A stretch of 64,000 nt of DNA, taken from positions 124,001-188,000 of the forward strand of contig CAVSME010000001.1 of NCBI GenBank assembly GCA_963728985.1. Reading direction: 5' to 3'. The notes below the pieces were generated by a model. It worked only from the letters and a program-made list of their open reading frames with translations, searched no databases and was not told where the DNA came from. Source of the DNA: DASXAI01 sp963728985. Its GTDB lineage: Bacteria > Actinomycetota > Acidimicrobiia > Acidimicrobiales > Ilumatobacteraceae. The position numbers and the translations under genes were made by a program. Positions 28,200-36,390 of the stretch are shown piece after piece; position 1 is the stretch's first letter; the number at the start of each line of letters is the position of its first letter.

Positions 28200-30295
28200 C
28201 AGGCTTGCTTCACCGCTCCTGTCTCGACGAGTTTGTCGATGTCGGCGGCGGCCATGCCGTAGTCGGCCAGCACTTCGCGTGTGTTCTGGCCGGGATGGGC
28301 CGGCGGCCGAGCGATCGCGGTCTCGGTGCGGGAGAAGCGGGGTGCCGGCGCCGGCTGCTTGAGGCCGGCCACGTCGACGAACGTCTTGCGCTGCACGTTG
28401 TGCGGGTGGGCCGCCGCCTCGCCCATGGTGAGCACCGGCGCGAAGCACACGTCGGTGTGCTCCATGATGGCGCACCACTCGTCGCGGCTCTTCGTGCGGA
28501 AGATCTCGCCGAGGCGCTCCTTCAGCTTCGGCCACCGGGCCTTGTCCATCTGCCCGGCGAACTCGGGATCGTCGCTGAGCCCGGTGAGACGCAGCAGCTC
28601 GGCGTAGAACTGCGGCTCGATCGACCCGAGCGAGATGTACTTGCCGTCGGAGCACTCGTAGGGGTTGTAGAAGTGCGAGCCGGTGTCGAGCAGGCCGTAG
28701 CCGCGCTGGTCCTCGTCCATGATCCCGCCCACGCGGGCGCCCCAGAACATCGCCATCAGGACGGCGGCGCCGTCCACCATGGCGGCGTCGATGATCTGCC
28801 CCTTGCCCGATCGCTGGGTCTCGAGCAGCGCGCACACCACGCCGTAGGCCAGCAGCATGCCGCCGCCACCGAAGTCACCGACCAGGTTCAGGGGCGGCAC
28901 CGGTCCCTCGCCGGCGCGGCCGATGTGGGCCAGCGTGCCCGACAGCGAGATGTAGTTGATGTCGTGACCGCTCCACGCCGCGTAGGGGCCCTCCTGACCC
29001 CAGCCCGTCATGCGCCCGAACACGAGCTTGGGATTGCGGGCCATGCACACGTCGGGGCCGATGCCGAGACGCTCCATGACGCCGGGCCGGAAGCCCTCGA
29101 TGATGGCGTCGGCCGACTCGACCAGCTTGAGGAGGGCCTCGACGCCATCGGGCTGCTTCAGGTCGATGGCGATGTTCTTGCGACCCCGAGCGAGGACGTC
29201 GACCGGCGGCTTCGACGTGTCGACGCCACCGCGTACGTTCTGGGCGCGGTCGACGCGCACCACGTCGGCCCCCATGTCGGCGAGCATCATGGCGCAGAAG
29301 GGCCCCGGGCCGATGCCTGCGACCTCGATGATGCGGTATCCAGTCAGTGGTCCGGTCATTGTGGGAGCGTAGCGACGCCCCCGGCACCGGTCGAATGGAC
29401 CGACCTGCTGAATCCCCCCGACGGCGTTGTGGGCGTGGCTGGCGATCGTGTCGGTGATCAGCGGCCACAGGGGCTCGGGCAGGTCGTGGCCCATGTCGTT
29501 GCAGAGGAGCAGGTTGGCCGCCGGCACCAGTTCGGCGGTGCGCTCCCCGCCGAGCGGCAGGATGAGCGTGTCGGCCCGCCCGTGGATCACCAGCGTCGGT
29601 ACTCGCAGGGCCCGCAGGCCCGCGTCGCGGGAGCCCGAGGCCGTGATGGCGCCCATCTGGCGGGCCGCTCCCTCCGGGTAGAAGGACCGGTCGTAGCTCC
29701 GGGCCGCCCGGTCGCGGGACTTCTCCTCGTCGTAGTACCGGGGGCTGGCGAACAGCTTGCCGGACGTCGCCGACGTGTCGATGTAGGCGCCCCGTTCCGT
29801 GGGCGGCGGGGTCATGAGCGCCTGCATGGCGGTGGGGTCGGACTTGAAGTAGTCGGGCTCGCCGGTGGTCGACATGATCGATGTCATGGTGAGCACGCGC
29901 TCGGGGTGCTCGATGGCCATCTGCTGCACGATCATCCCGCCCATCGACGCGCCCACGATGTGGGCCCGCTCGATGCCGAGGGCGCTCAGCAGGCCGAAGC
30001 CGTCGTCGCTCATGTCGGACAGCGTGTAGGGCACCGCCGGCATCGGGCCGCCGGCGCGGGCGCCGAGGAGCGCCCCCATGTCGACCTCTACACCGTCGAA
30101 CTTCGTGGTGAGCCCGCAGTCGCGGTTGTCGAAGCGGATGACGTAGAAGCCCCGATCGGCGAGGGCCTGGCAGAAGGCGTCGTCCCAGAAGATGAGCTGG
30201 GCGGTGAACCCCATGACGAGCAGGAGCGCCGGGTCCGACGGGTCGCCCGTCGTCTGGTACTCGATCTCGATCCCATTGGCAGCGGTGCGCGGCAT
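28199..30295 (-). CDS. Alpha/beta-hydrolase and class III CoA-transferase in one open frame
   Basis: 698 codons without a stop. Residues 1-290 are an alpha/beta hydrolase: nucleophile VGASMGG, Asp in HGRADTL, His in DMGHDLPEP. Residues from about 313 (MTGPLTGYRIIEVAGIGPGP; ATG 29359) are a family III CoA-transferase/alpha-methylacyl-CoA racemase with GHDINYISLSG and a normal full length of 386 residues. The linker (QQVGPFDRCRGRRYAPT) looks non-coding, and TACGCT lies six bases before ATG 29359. So the frame may be two genes: a leaderless CoA-transferase, and a hydrolase whose stop was lost, perhaps through a miscounted G6 run near 29418. A true fusion channelling acyl-CoA chemistry is the alternative. 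Confidence 0.8.
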   Translation of the reverse strand: MPRTAANGIEIEYQTTGDPSDPALLLVMGFTAQLIFWDDAFCQALADRGFYVIRFDNRDCGLTTKFDGVEVDMGALLGARAGGPMPAVPYTLSDMSDDGFGLLSALGIERAHIVGASMGGMIVQQMAIEHPERVLTMTSIMSTTGEPDYFKSDPTAMQALMTPPPTERGAYIDTSATSGKLFASPRYYDEEKSRDRAARSYDRSFYPEGAARQMGAITASGSRDAGLRALRVPTLVIHGRADTLILPLGGERTAELVPAANLLLCNDMGHDLPEPLWPLITDTIASHAHNAVGGIQQVGPFDRCRGRRYAPTMTGPLTGYRIIEVAGIGPGPFCAMMLADMGADVVRVDRAQNVRGGVDTSKPPVDVLARGRKNIAIDLKQPDGVEALLKLVESADAIIEGFRPGVMERLGIGPDVCMARNPKLVFGRMTGWGQEGPYAAWSGHDINYISLSGTLAHIGRAGEGPVPPLNLVGDFGGGGMLLAYGVVCALLETQRSGKGQIIDAAMVDGAAVLMAMFWGARVGGIMDEDQRGYGLLDTGSHFYNPYECSDGKYISLGSIEPQFYAELLRLTGLSDDPEFAGQMDKARWPKLKERLGEIFRTKSRDEWCAIMEHTDVCFAPVLTMGEAAAHPHNVQRKTFVDVAGLKQPAPAPRFSRTETAIARPPAHPGQNTREVLADYGMAAADIDKLVETGAVKQA
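29366..29371 (-). promoter_or_regulatory. -10 box for internal CoA-transferase start
   Basis: TACGCT on the minus strand, six bases before ATG 29359, inside the open frame. It implies independent leaderless expression of the CoA-transferase part. Confidence 0.45.
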
Positions 30296-30338
30296 GGGCC
30301 CGAGTCTCCGGCAGGACTGACCCGGCGGTCAAGCTGTC

Positions 30339-30344
30339 TAGTCT
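30339..30344 (+). promoter_or_regulatory. -10 box for leaderless F420-type oxidoreductase
   Basis: TAGTCT six bases before ATG 30351; no ribosome-binding site in the gap to the divergent hydrolase gene. Confidence 0.5.
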
Positions 30345-30350
30345 GCGGCC

Positions 30351-31250
30351 ATGACGGTCTTCGGCGTGCATGCCGGCCTGCAGAACACGTCGATCGAGGC
30401 GCTGCGTTCGCTGTGGCGGCGCATCGAGCACCTCGGCTTCGGGTGGATCTCGATCTGGGACCACTTCTACTCCGCCACCCTGGGCGACGATCCCGAGTGC
30501 CTGGAGGCGGTGGCCACGCACGCCGCCCTGGCCTGCGACACGTCGCGCGTGCGCTGCGGCTCGCTCGTCTACTCCGTCGGCTACCGCCACCCCGCGGTGC
30601 TGGCCAACGCCATCTGCACCATCGATCAGCTCTCCGGCGGTCGTGCCGACTTCGGGATCGGCGCCGGCTGGAGCCAGATCGAGTACGACGCGTACGGGAT
30701 CCCCTTCCCTGGGGTGGGCGTGCGCATGGACCAGCTCGAGGAGGCGATCCAGTGCGTGCGCGGGCTGCTGCGCCAGGACCGCGTCGACTTCGACGGTGAG
30801 TGGTTCCAGCTGCGCGACGCCCAGTGCGTGCCCAAGCCCGTGCAGCCGGAGCTACCCATCTGGGTCGGCGGCGGCGGCGAGAAGCGCACGCTGCGGATCA
30901 CCGCGCGGTGGGCCGATGGCTGGAACATCCCCTTCGTCAGCCCCGAGACCTTCGCCCACAAGCGCGCCGTGCTGCTGCAGCACTGTGATGCCGTCGGGCG
31001 CGACCCGGACGAGATCCGCACCGCCGTCAACGTCGGCCTGGCCTGGAGCGAGGACAGCCTGCGCCAGCAGTTCGGCGGCTTGGCCGACCTCGTGCGCCCG
31101 GGAGTGCTGGCGGGCTCCGACGCCGAGGTGATCGACCGCATCGGCGCCTACGTCGACGCGGGTGCCGGGCAGGTGAACCTCGCGCTGCGGGCGCCGTTCG
31201 ACGAAGACGCGCTCGATCGCTTCGCCGACGCCCTCGGCCTCACCGTGTGA
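30351..31250 (+). CDS. LLM-class F420-dependent oxidoreductase
   Basis: 299 residues with the luciferase-like TIM barrel: GFGWISIWDHFYS (about 27-39), GRADFGIGAGWSQIEYDAYG (about 100-119), LPIWVGGGGEKRTLRITARW and ADGWNIPF. These match the F420-dependent family rather than FMN luciferases. It transfers hydride from F420H2 to an unknown substrate in the cytoplasm. The stop overlaps the galK GTG (GTGA), so galactokinase is translated from the same message. Confidence 0.85.
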   Translation: MTVFGVHAGLQNTSIEALRSLWRRIEHLGFGWISIWDHFYSATLGDDPECLEAVATHAALACDTSRVRCGSLVYSVGYRHPAVLANAICTIDQLSGGRADFGIGAGWSQIEYDAYGIPFPGVGVRMDQLEEAIQCVRGLLRQDRVDFDGEWFQLRDAQCVPKPVQPELPIWVGGGGEKRTLRITARWADGWNIPFVSPETFAHKRAVLLQHCDAVGRDPDEIRTAVNVGLAWSEDSLRQQFGGLADLVRPGVLAGSDAEVIDRIGAYVDAGAGQVNLALRAPFDEDALDRFADALGLTV

Positions 31251-32242
31251 ACGTCGTCGCCCGAGCGCCCGGGCGCGTCAACCTGATCGGCGACCACACC
31301 GACTACACGGGCGGTCTCGTCCTCCCGATGGCCATCGATCGGTGGACGACGATCCGGGGCGTCCGCGTCGAGGGCGAGGTGCGCCTGCGCTCGGCCGCCG
31401 AGGACGCCGAGGTGCGCTTCGGGCTGCCGGTGGCCGAGCCGGGAGTGCCGCCGTGGGGCCGCTACGTCACCGCCGTGGCCGCCGAGCTGGGAGCCGCGGC
31501 CACCGGCATCGACGCCACCGTCGAGTCGACGGTGCCGATCGGCGCCGGGTTGTCGTCGAGCGCCGCGCTGGAGGTGGCGACGGCGCTGGCGCTCGGCTTC
31601 GACGGTGGCCCGCTGGCGCTGGCCCAGCTGTGCCAGCGCGCCGAGCACCGCGCCGTGGGGGTGCCGTGCGGGATCATGGACCAGCTGGCGGCGGCGGCCG
31701 GGGTGGCGGGCGCCGCACTGTGCATCGACTGCTCGTCGCTCGCCATCACGCCGGTGCCGCTGCCGGACGGTATCGACGTGGTCGTGGTGCACTCCGGCGA
31801 GGCGCGGGCGCTGGCGGCCTCTGCCTACGCCGAGCGCGCTGCGCAATGCCACGAGGCCGAGCAGATCGTGGGTCCGCTGCGCGACGCTGCCGTCGATGCC
31901 GTCGGCGCCATCGATGATCCGGTGCTACGCCATCGCGCTCGCCACGTCGTAACGGAGAACGAGCGGGTGCGAGCGATGGTGGCCGCACTCACGGCCGACG
32001 ACGTGGCCGAGGCGGGCCGGCTCATGGTCGCCAGCCACGCGTCCCTGCGCGACGACTTCGAGGTCTCGACGCCGGTGCTCGACGAGCTCGTGGGCCGCCT
32101 GTGCGACATACCCGGCGTCCTCGGCGCCCGCCTCACCGGTGCCGGCTTCGGCGGCTGCGCCGTGGCGCTGGCCCGATCGGGCGCGCTCGACGAAGGGTGG
32201 GTGGTTCGCCCGGTCGGCGGGGCGACGCTCGTCGAAGCGTGA
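31247..32242 (+). CDS. galK: Galactokinase (GHMP kinase)
   Basis: 331 residues from GTG 31247. The sugar-binding signature ARAPGRVNLIGDHTDYTGG, the ATP loop PIGAGLSSSAALEVA and the C-terminal LTGAGFGGCAVAL define a galactokinase-like GHMP enzyme. It is shorter than the 380-390 residues usual for E. coli GalK, so other sugar-1-kinases remain possible. It phosphorylates galactose at C1, feeding UDP-sugar supply. Coupled to the F420-type gene, it marks the start of the polysaccharide region. Confidence 0.85.
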   Translation: MNVVARAPGRVNLIGDHTDYTGGLVLPMAIDRWTTIRGVRVEGEVRLRSAAEDAEVRFGLPVAEPGVPPWGRYVTAVAAELGAAATGIDATVESTVPIGAGLSSSAALEVATALALGFDGGPLALAQLCQRAEHRAVGVPCGIMDQLAAAAGVAGAALCIDCSSLAITPVPLPDGIDVVVVHSGEARALAASAYAERAAQCHEAEQIVGPLRDAAVDAVGAIDDPVLRHRARHVVTENERVRAMVAALTADDVAEAGRLMVASHASLRDDFEVSTPVLDELVGRLCDIPGVLGARLTGAGFGGCAVALARSGALDEGWVVRPVGGATLVEA

Positions 32243-32280
32243 ACGACGACACACAGGGCCGCGGATAAGGTCGGGCCGGC

Positions 32281-33504
32281 ATGGAGGCGGGCTACCCGAT
32301 CGTCGACATCGACATCGACGGCGGCGACCACGAACGGCTGGACGGTGGCGCCCTGGTCATCGCGCGACGCGACGGTGTGCCTGTCGGCTCGCGCCTGTTC
32401 CACCCGGCGCCGCCTGACCGCCGCCCGCTCATCGAGCAGCTCGACCGGCGCGAAGACGACCCTCCTGGACCCGCGCCTCGATCGACGTCGATCACCGTCG
32501 CCGTGTGCACAAAGGACCGTCCCGTCCTGCTCGATCGATGCCTCGCGTCCATCCTCGTTGCCATCGACGTCGCCGGTGACGAGGCCGAAGCAGATGTGCT
32601 CGTCGTCGACAACGCCTCGTCGGACGACGGCACGCGCCTCACGGCCGCCGCCCGCGGTGCACGCGTCGTACGCGAAGAGGTGCCCGGTCTGGACGTCGCC
32701 CGCAACCGTGCCGTCGCCGACAGCACGGGTGACCTCGTGGCCTTCGTCGACGACGACGTCATCGTCGACCCCTTCTGGTTGCGCACCCTCGTCCGGGCGT
32801 TCGCCGTCGCGCCGGCGATGCCTGCGGTCTCGGGTCATGTGCTGGCCATGAAGCTCGACACCCCGGCGCGCATCGACTTCGAGCGCACGACCGGCTTCGC
32901 CCTCGGCTGGACGGCCACGGAGTTCACCGCCGCCACCGGACTCGACATGCCCTTCCGTCCGGGCATGGGCGTGGGATGCAACATGGCGTTCCGCCGTAGC
33001 GCCCTGGTCGAGGTGGGCCCGTTCGACGAGGCCCTCGACACCGGTCGGCCCCTGCCAGGCGGCGGTGACATCGACATGCTGATGCGCATGGTACTGGCGG
33101 GCGGGATCCGCTACGAACCCTCGGCCGTCGTCTTCCACGAGCACCGGCAGTCGTGGCGCGAGCTGCGCTACCAGTTCTACACGTGGGGCAAAGGCTGGGG
33201 CGCGGTGCTCGACAAGTGGTACCGCGCCTTCCCCGCCATGCGCCCGCGCATCCGGGGCGTGACCCGTTGGACCGTCCGTGGCTACGTCGCCGACGTCGTG
33301 CGCGGCCCGGACCGCACCGGCCGGTACCGCCGCTGGCACGGCATCCTCATCGGCATCGGCTTCGTGACCGGCTGGCTGGGCTCCTACCAGCGCTCGGTAC
33401 GGCGGGTTGAGGTCCGCCGGCGGGCGGCCGCGGTGCGGCTATCGCGGACGGCGGACGAACGCGCCGGCGCGGCGCACGAGGCCCCGCCGGAGCCGGTGCA
33501 GTAG
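32281..33504 (+). CDS. GT2-family glycosyltransferase
   Basis: 407 residues. After about 70 N-terminal residues of unknown role comes a GT-A domain: ITVAVCTKDRPVLLDRCLAS, DVLVVDNASSDDGT, LDVARNRAVADSTGDLVAF and the metal-binding DDD in VDDDVI. It would add a sugar from a nucleotide donor during surface-polysaccharide assembly. The C-terminal third is Arg-rich with one hydrophobic stretch (GILIGIGFVTGWLG). Its last 66 bp overlap, tail to tail, the end of the next GT2 gene on the opposite strand. Confidence 0.85.
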   Translation: MEAGYPIVDIDIDGGDHERLDGGALVIARRDGVPVGSRLFHPAPPDRRPLIEQLDRREDDPPGPAPRSTSITVAVCTKDRPVLLDRCLASILVAIDVAGDEAEADVLVVDNASSDDGTRLTAAARGARVVREEVPGLDVARNRAVADSTGDLVAFVDDDVIVDPFWLRTLVRAFAVAPAMPAVSGHVLAMKLDTPARIDFERTTGFALGWTATEFTAATGLDMPFRPGMGVGCNMAFRRSALVEVGPFDEALDTGRPLPGGGDIDMLMRMVLAGGIRYEPSAVVFHEHRQSWRELRYQFYTWGKGWGAVLDKWYRAFPAMRPRIRGVTRWTVRGYVADVVRGPDRTGRYRRWHGILIGIGFVTGWLGSYQRSVRRVEVRRRAAAVRLSRTADERAGAAHEAPPEPVQ

Positions 33505-34323
33505 CAGGGCGCCCACGACAGCCACGCCGTAAGGACCGTGACGGATGCCGTAGCGCGTCACCCAGTCCTCGTACTCGCGGTGCTGCCGGACCTGCTGCAT
33601 CGGATCGCTGAGCTGCGATCCGTAGACCGAGTCCGAGCGCACCGTGTAGGTCGTCAGCGGCTCGGCCCCCACGACCACCGCGCCGAGGAGGCTGACGGCG
33701 ACGAACGTGCGCTGGTCCTCGTGCATGTTCGGTCCTGCCGGCACACCGCCGGCCCGGCGCAGGGCGTCGACGCGGTACATCACGTCCGACGGTGGCGGCG
33801 TGCGGACCACGCCGCGCACCATGAGCCGGGCGAAGCGGCCCCGCCGGCACCAGCCCGGCGCGCCCCGCCAGACGGCGACGAGCTCGGGCGGCTGCTGCTG
33901 GTCGATGTCCTGGTGCCACGACGCGCCGCACACCATGACCGGTCGTGACGAGTGCGCCATCATCGCTTGCTGGCGGGCCAGCTTCGTCGGTGACCACACG
34001 TCGTCGGCATCGAGGAAGCACAGATGCGACGCCCGGGCCGCCGCCACGGCGAGGTTCCGGCTGGCCGGGAGCCCGGCCTTGCCACCGCCGGGATGGCGCA
34101 GGACGCGCACGCGACAGAGATCTGCCGCCGCGGCGTCAGCGATCGCCGGCGAGCCGTCGGTGGAGCCGTCGTCGACGAGGAGCAGCTCCCAATCCGTCAT
34201 CGTCTGCTGGCGAATCGTGTCGATGGCGGACGCCAGGAACCGCTCCTCGTTGTGGAACGCGATCACCACCGTCACCGCCGGCCGAGCGGCGGTGGCGCCG
34301 CAACCGCCGTCCGCCTCGTTCAT
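33439..34323 (-). CDS. GT2-family glycosyltransferase
   Basis: 294 residues from ATG 34323. The GT-A fold is clear: VTVVIAFHNEERFLASAIDT, LLLVDDGSTDGSPAI, LPASRNLAVAAARASHLCFL and DADD. TACTTT seven bases upstream supports a leaderless start; the frame is open far upstream but without protein-like sequence. It is transcribed opposite to its neighbours, and its 3' end overlaps the preceding GT2 gene by 66 bp. Donor and acceptor are unknown. Confidence 0.85.
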   Translation of the reverse strand: MNEADGGCGATAARPAVTVVIAFHNEERFLASAIDTIRQQTMTDWELLLVDDGSTDGSPAIADAAAADLCRVRVLRHPGGGKAGLPASRNLAVAAARASHLCFLDADDVWSPTKLARQQAMMAHSSRPVMVCGASWHQDIDQQQPPELVAVWRGAPGWCRRGRFARLMVRGVVRTPPPSDVMYRVDALRRAGGVPAGPNMHEDQRTFVAVSLLGAVVVGAEPLTTYTVRSDSVYGSQLSDPMQQVRQHREYEDWVTRYGIRHGPYGVAVVGALLLHRLRRGLVRRAGAFVRRPR

Positions 34324-34330
34324 CGATGGC

Positions 34331-34336
34331 AAAGTA
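34331..34336 (-). promoter_or_regulatory. -10 box for leaderless GT2 gene (minus)
   Basis: TACTTT on the minus strand, seven bases before ATG 34323. It lies back to back with the box at 34341-34346 for the divergent gene. Confidence 0.5.
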
Positions 34337-34340
34337 TCAG

Positions 34341-34346
34341 TAGCGT
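34341..34346 (+). promoter_or_regulatory. -10 box for leaderless two-domain glycosyltransferase gene
   Basis: TAGCGT seven bases before GTG 34354. This spacing favours GTG 34354 over ATG 34369 as the start of the downstream gene. Confidence 0.5.
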
Positions 34347-34353
34347 CTTGGCT

Positions 34354-36390
34354 GTGGCGGCGAGCTCGATGACGATCGTGATCCCTTCGGGCCGCGGCCG
34401 CGGGGCCTTGCTGGCCCTGCTCGACTCGGTCACCACTGCTGTCGACGAGCTGCCGCACGGCCCGCCGGCGGGCCTCGACGTGGTGGTCGCCGGTGCCATC
34501 GACGCCGCCACGAAGGAGATGATCGACGCTCGCGCCGGAAGCCGATTCACCGTCGCCATCGTCACCGTCGACGGCGGCCCGCTGGCGGCGCGCAACGCCG
34601 GCATCGTCGGCGCCACCGGTGACCTCGTGTGGCTCGTCGACGACCGGACCACCGTCACCGCGGCGGCACTGGCACGGCACTGGTGTCACGATCGCAGTGG
34701 GGGCGAGGTGCTCATGGGCCCGTGCTCGCTTCCGTCGGGCGACCCTCGCGCCATGGACGCCGCGTGGTGGTACGAGCTGCGCGACCGCCGCCTCGCCGAC
34801 GACGGCGGCGTCGCCGACCCGCGCGACTGCACCTTCTCCAACGTCTCCGCACCGTCGGCCCTGCTGCGTCGCTTCCCGTTCGACGAGCACTACCGCACCG
34901 AGTGCGTCGCCGACGTGGAAGCCGGGGTGCGCCTCCTCGACGATGCCGACATCGCCTTCGATCTGGCCGCCGCAGTACAGACCGACGGCGGCCTGCTGAC
35001 GCCCGACAGCGCGCTGGTCGAAGACATCGGTGCCGATCGACTGCGGTTGTTGCGCACTCATCCCGATAGGTACGTCCAGGCCCTGGACCATTCGCCGGGC
35101 CTCGTCGAGCGCTCGCTGCGCCGAAGCCTGGAGCTGGGTTCGGGCCGACTGGCGGGCTGGGGCCTCCGAACAGGGGGGCGGGCGCTCGCCGGCCATGTCG
35201 CGCCGCACGGCGGATCCCGCCAACGGCTGGTGCGCTACTACGCCGACCTGGCCTCCACGTACGGCGGCATGGTGGCGGCCGCCGACGACGCCGAAGCCGC
35301 TGCCGTCCTGCGCCGCTCGATGCGAGTGTCGCTGGCCTCGGCCATCATCCAGCGGGGACGGCTGGCGCGATGGTGGGAAGCCAAGGTCGCCGATCGTGCT
35401 CGCGCCTCGACGCTGCCGCTGCGGATCCATCACGTGCACGGGCCGCGCCCGATCCGCCGGGACGCACGTGACCTCCTGGCCGTCACGACGGTGCGCAACG
35501 GCGCCTTCTACATCCCGTGCTTCCTGGAGCACCATCGCCGGCTCGGCATCCGCCACTTCCTCGTGCTCGACAACGGCTCGACCGACGGCACCATCGAGCT
35601 CCTCCGCGAGCAGCCGGACGTCACGCTGTACCGCACGGCCGTGCCCTACCGCACCTACGAGAACTTGATGAAGCGGTACATGGTGCGCAAACACTCGAAG
35701 GACAAGTGGAACGTCTTCGTCGACATCGACGAGCTGTTCGACTACCCGGCGTCGGACCGACTCGCGCTCCCCGACCTGCTCGCGTACCTGGAGCACCACG
35801 GGTACACGGCGCTCGTGGTGCAGATGCTGGACATGTTCTCGGCGGAACCGCTGGCCCAGTCCCCCGCCAAGACCGACGACCTCCAGTCGACGTTCCCGTA
35901 CTTCGACGTCTCGGACATCTCGAAGCGACCATACGAGTTCGACGACCGGCCGGGATCGACGCTCGAGTCCCACCACGGGGGGATCCGCCGCACGGTCTTC
36001 GGCTCCGAGAACGGGCTCACCAAGGTCCCGCTGATCTTCCTCGACGACGAGATCGAGACGTTCGTGGGCTGGCACCACGTCCGCAAGGCCCACTTCGCCG
36101 ACGTCACCGCGGTGTTGCTCCACTACCCGTTCAACCGCAGCTTCTACGAGAAGGCGGAAGAGGCGGCGCGCTCCGGTCGCTACGGCCTTGGCGCGTCCCA
36201 CGAGTACCGGGCCTACTGGTCGGTGCTCGCCGACCATCCCGACCTGTCGCTGCACCGACCCACCGCGCAGACGTTCGTCGACGTCGACCAGCTCGTGCAG
36301 CTCGGCTTCCTGCGCGTGTCGAAGCCGTACCTCGACTGGGTCGCTGCCCACCCGTCGAGCGCCGCGAGAACCGGACCCGCCCTTCCCTGA
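34354..36390 (+). CDS. Two-domain glycosyltransferase (GT2-like + Glyco_tranf_2_4-like)
   Basis: 678 residues from GTG 34354. The N-terminal part (1-220) resembles a GT2 fold: MTIVIPSGRGRG, GGPLAARNAGIVGATGDLVW, and DDRT in the metal-motif position. The C-terminal part (from about 380) begins LLAVTTVRNGAFYIPCFLEH, then HFLVLDNGSTDGTIELLREQ and VFVDIDELFDYP, the Glyco_tranf_2_4/GT92-like pattern with a DxD. The N-terminal domain lacks a clean DxD and may be a helper. The next gene's ATG lies inside this stop (TGATG at 36388), so the pair is co-translated. Confidence 0.8.
   Translation: MAASSMTIVIPSGRGRGALLALLDSVTTAVDELPHGPPAGLDVVVAGAIDAATKEMIDARAGSRFTVAIVTVDGGPLAARNAGIVGATGDLVWLVDDRTTVTAAALARHWCHDRSGGEVLMGPCSLPSGDPRAMDAAWWYELRDRRLADDGGVADPRDCTFSNVSAPSALLRRFPFDEHYRTECVADVEAGVRLLDDADIAFDLAAAVQTDGGLLTPDSALVEDIGADRLRLLRTHPDRYVQALDHSPGLVERSLRRSLELGSGRLAGWGLRTGGRALAGHVAPHGGSRQRLVRYYADLASTYGGMVAAADDAEAAAVLRRSMRVSLASAIIQRGRLARWWEAKVADRARASTLPLRIHHVHGPRPIRRDARDLLAVTTVRNGAFYIPCFLEHHRRLGIRHFLVLDNGSTDGTIELLREQPDVTLYRTAVPYRTYENLMKRYMVRKHSKDKWNVFVDIDELFDYPASDRLALPDLLAYLEHHGYTALVVQMLDMFSAEPLAQSPAKTDDLQSTFPYFDVSDISKRPYEFDDRPGSTLESHHGGIRRTVFGSENGLTKVPLIFLDDEIETFVGWHHVRKAHFADVTAVLLHYPFNRSFYEKAEEAARSGRYGLGASHEYRAYWSVLADHPDLSLHRPTAQTFVDVDQLVQLGFLRVSKPYLDWVAAHPSSAARTGPALP

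Noticed and set aside
33439..36351. A 970-codon minus-strand frame ending in the GT2 protein
   Set aside because: Recognisable glycosyltransferase sequence begins only at ATG 34323; the rest is the shadow of the two-domain glycosyltransferase gene.
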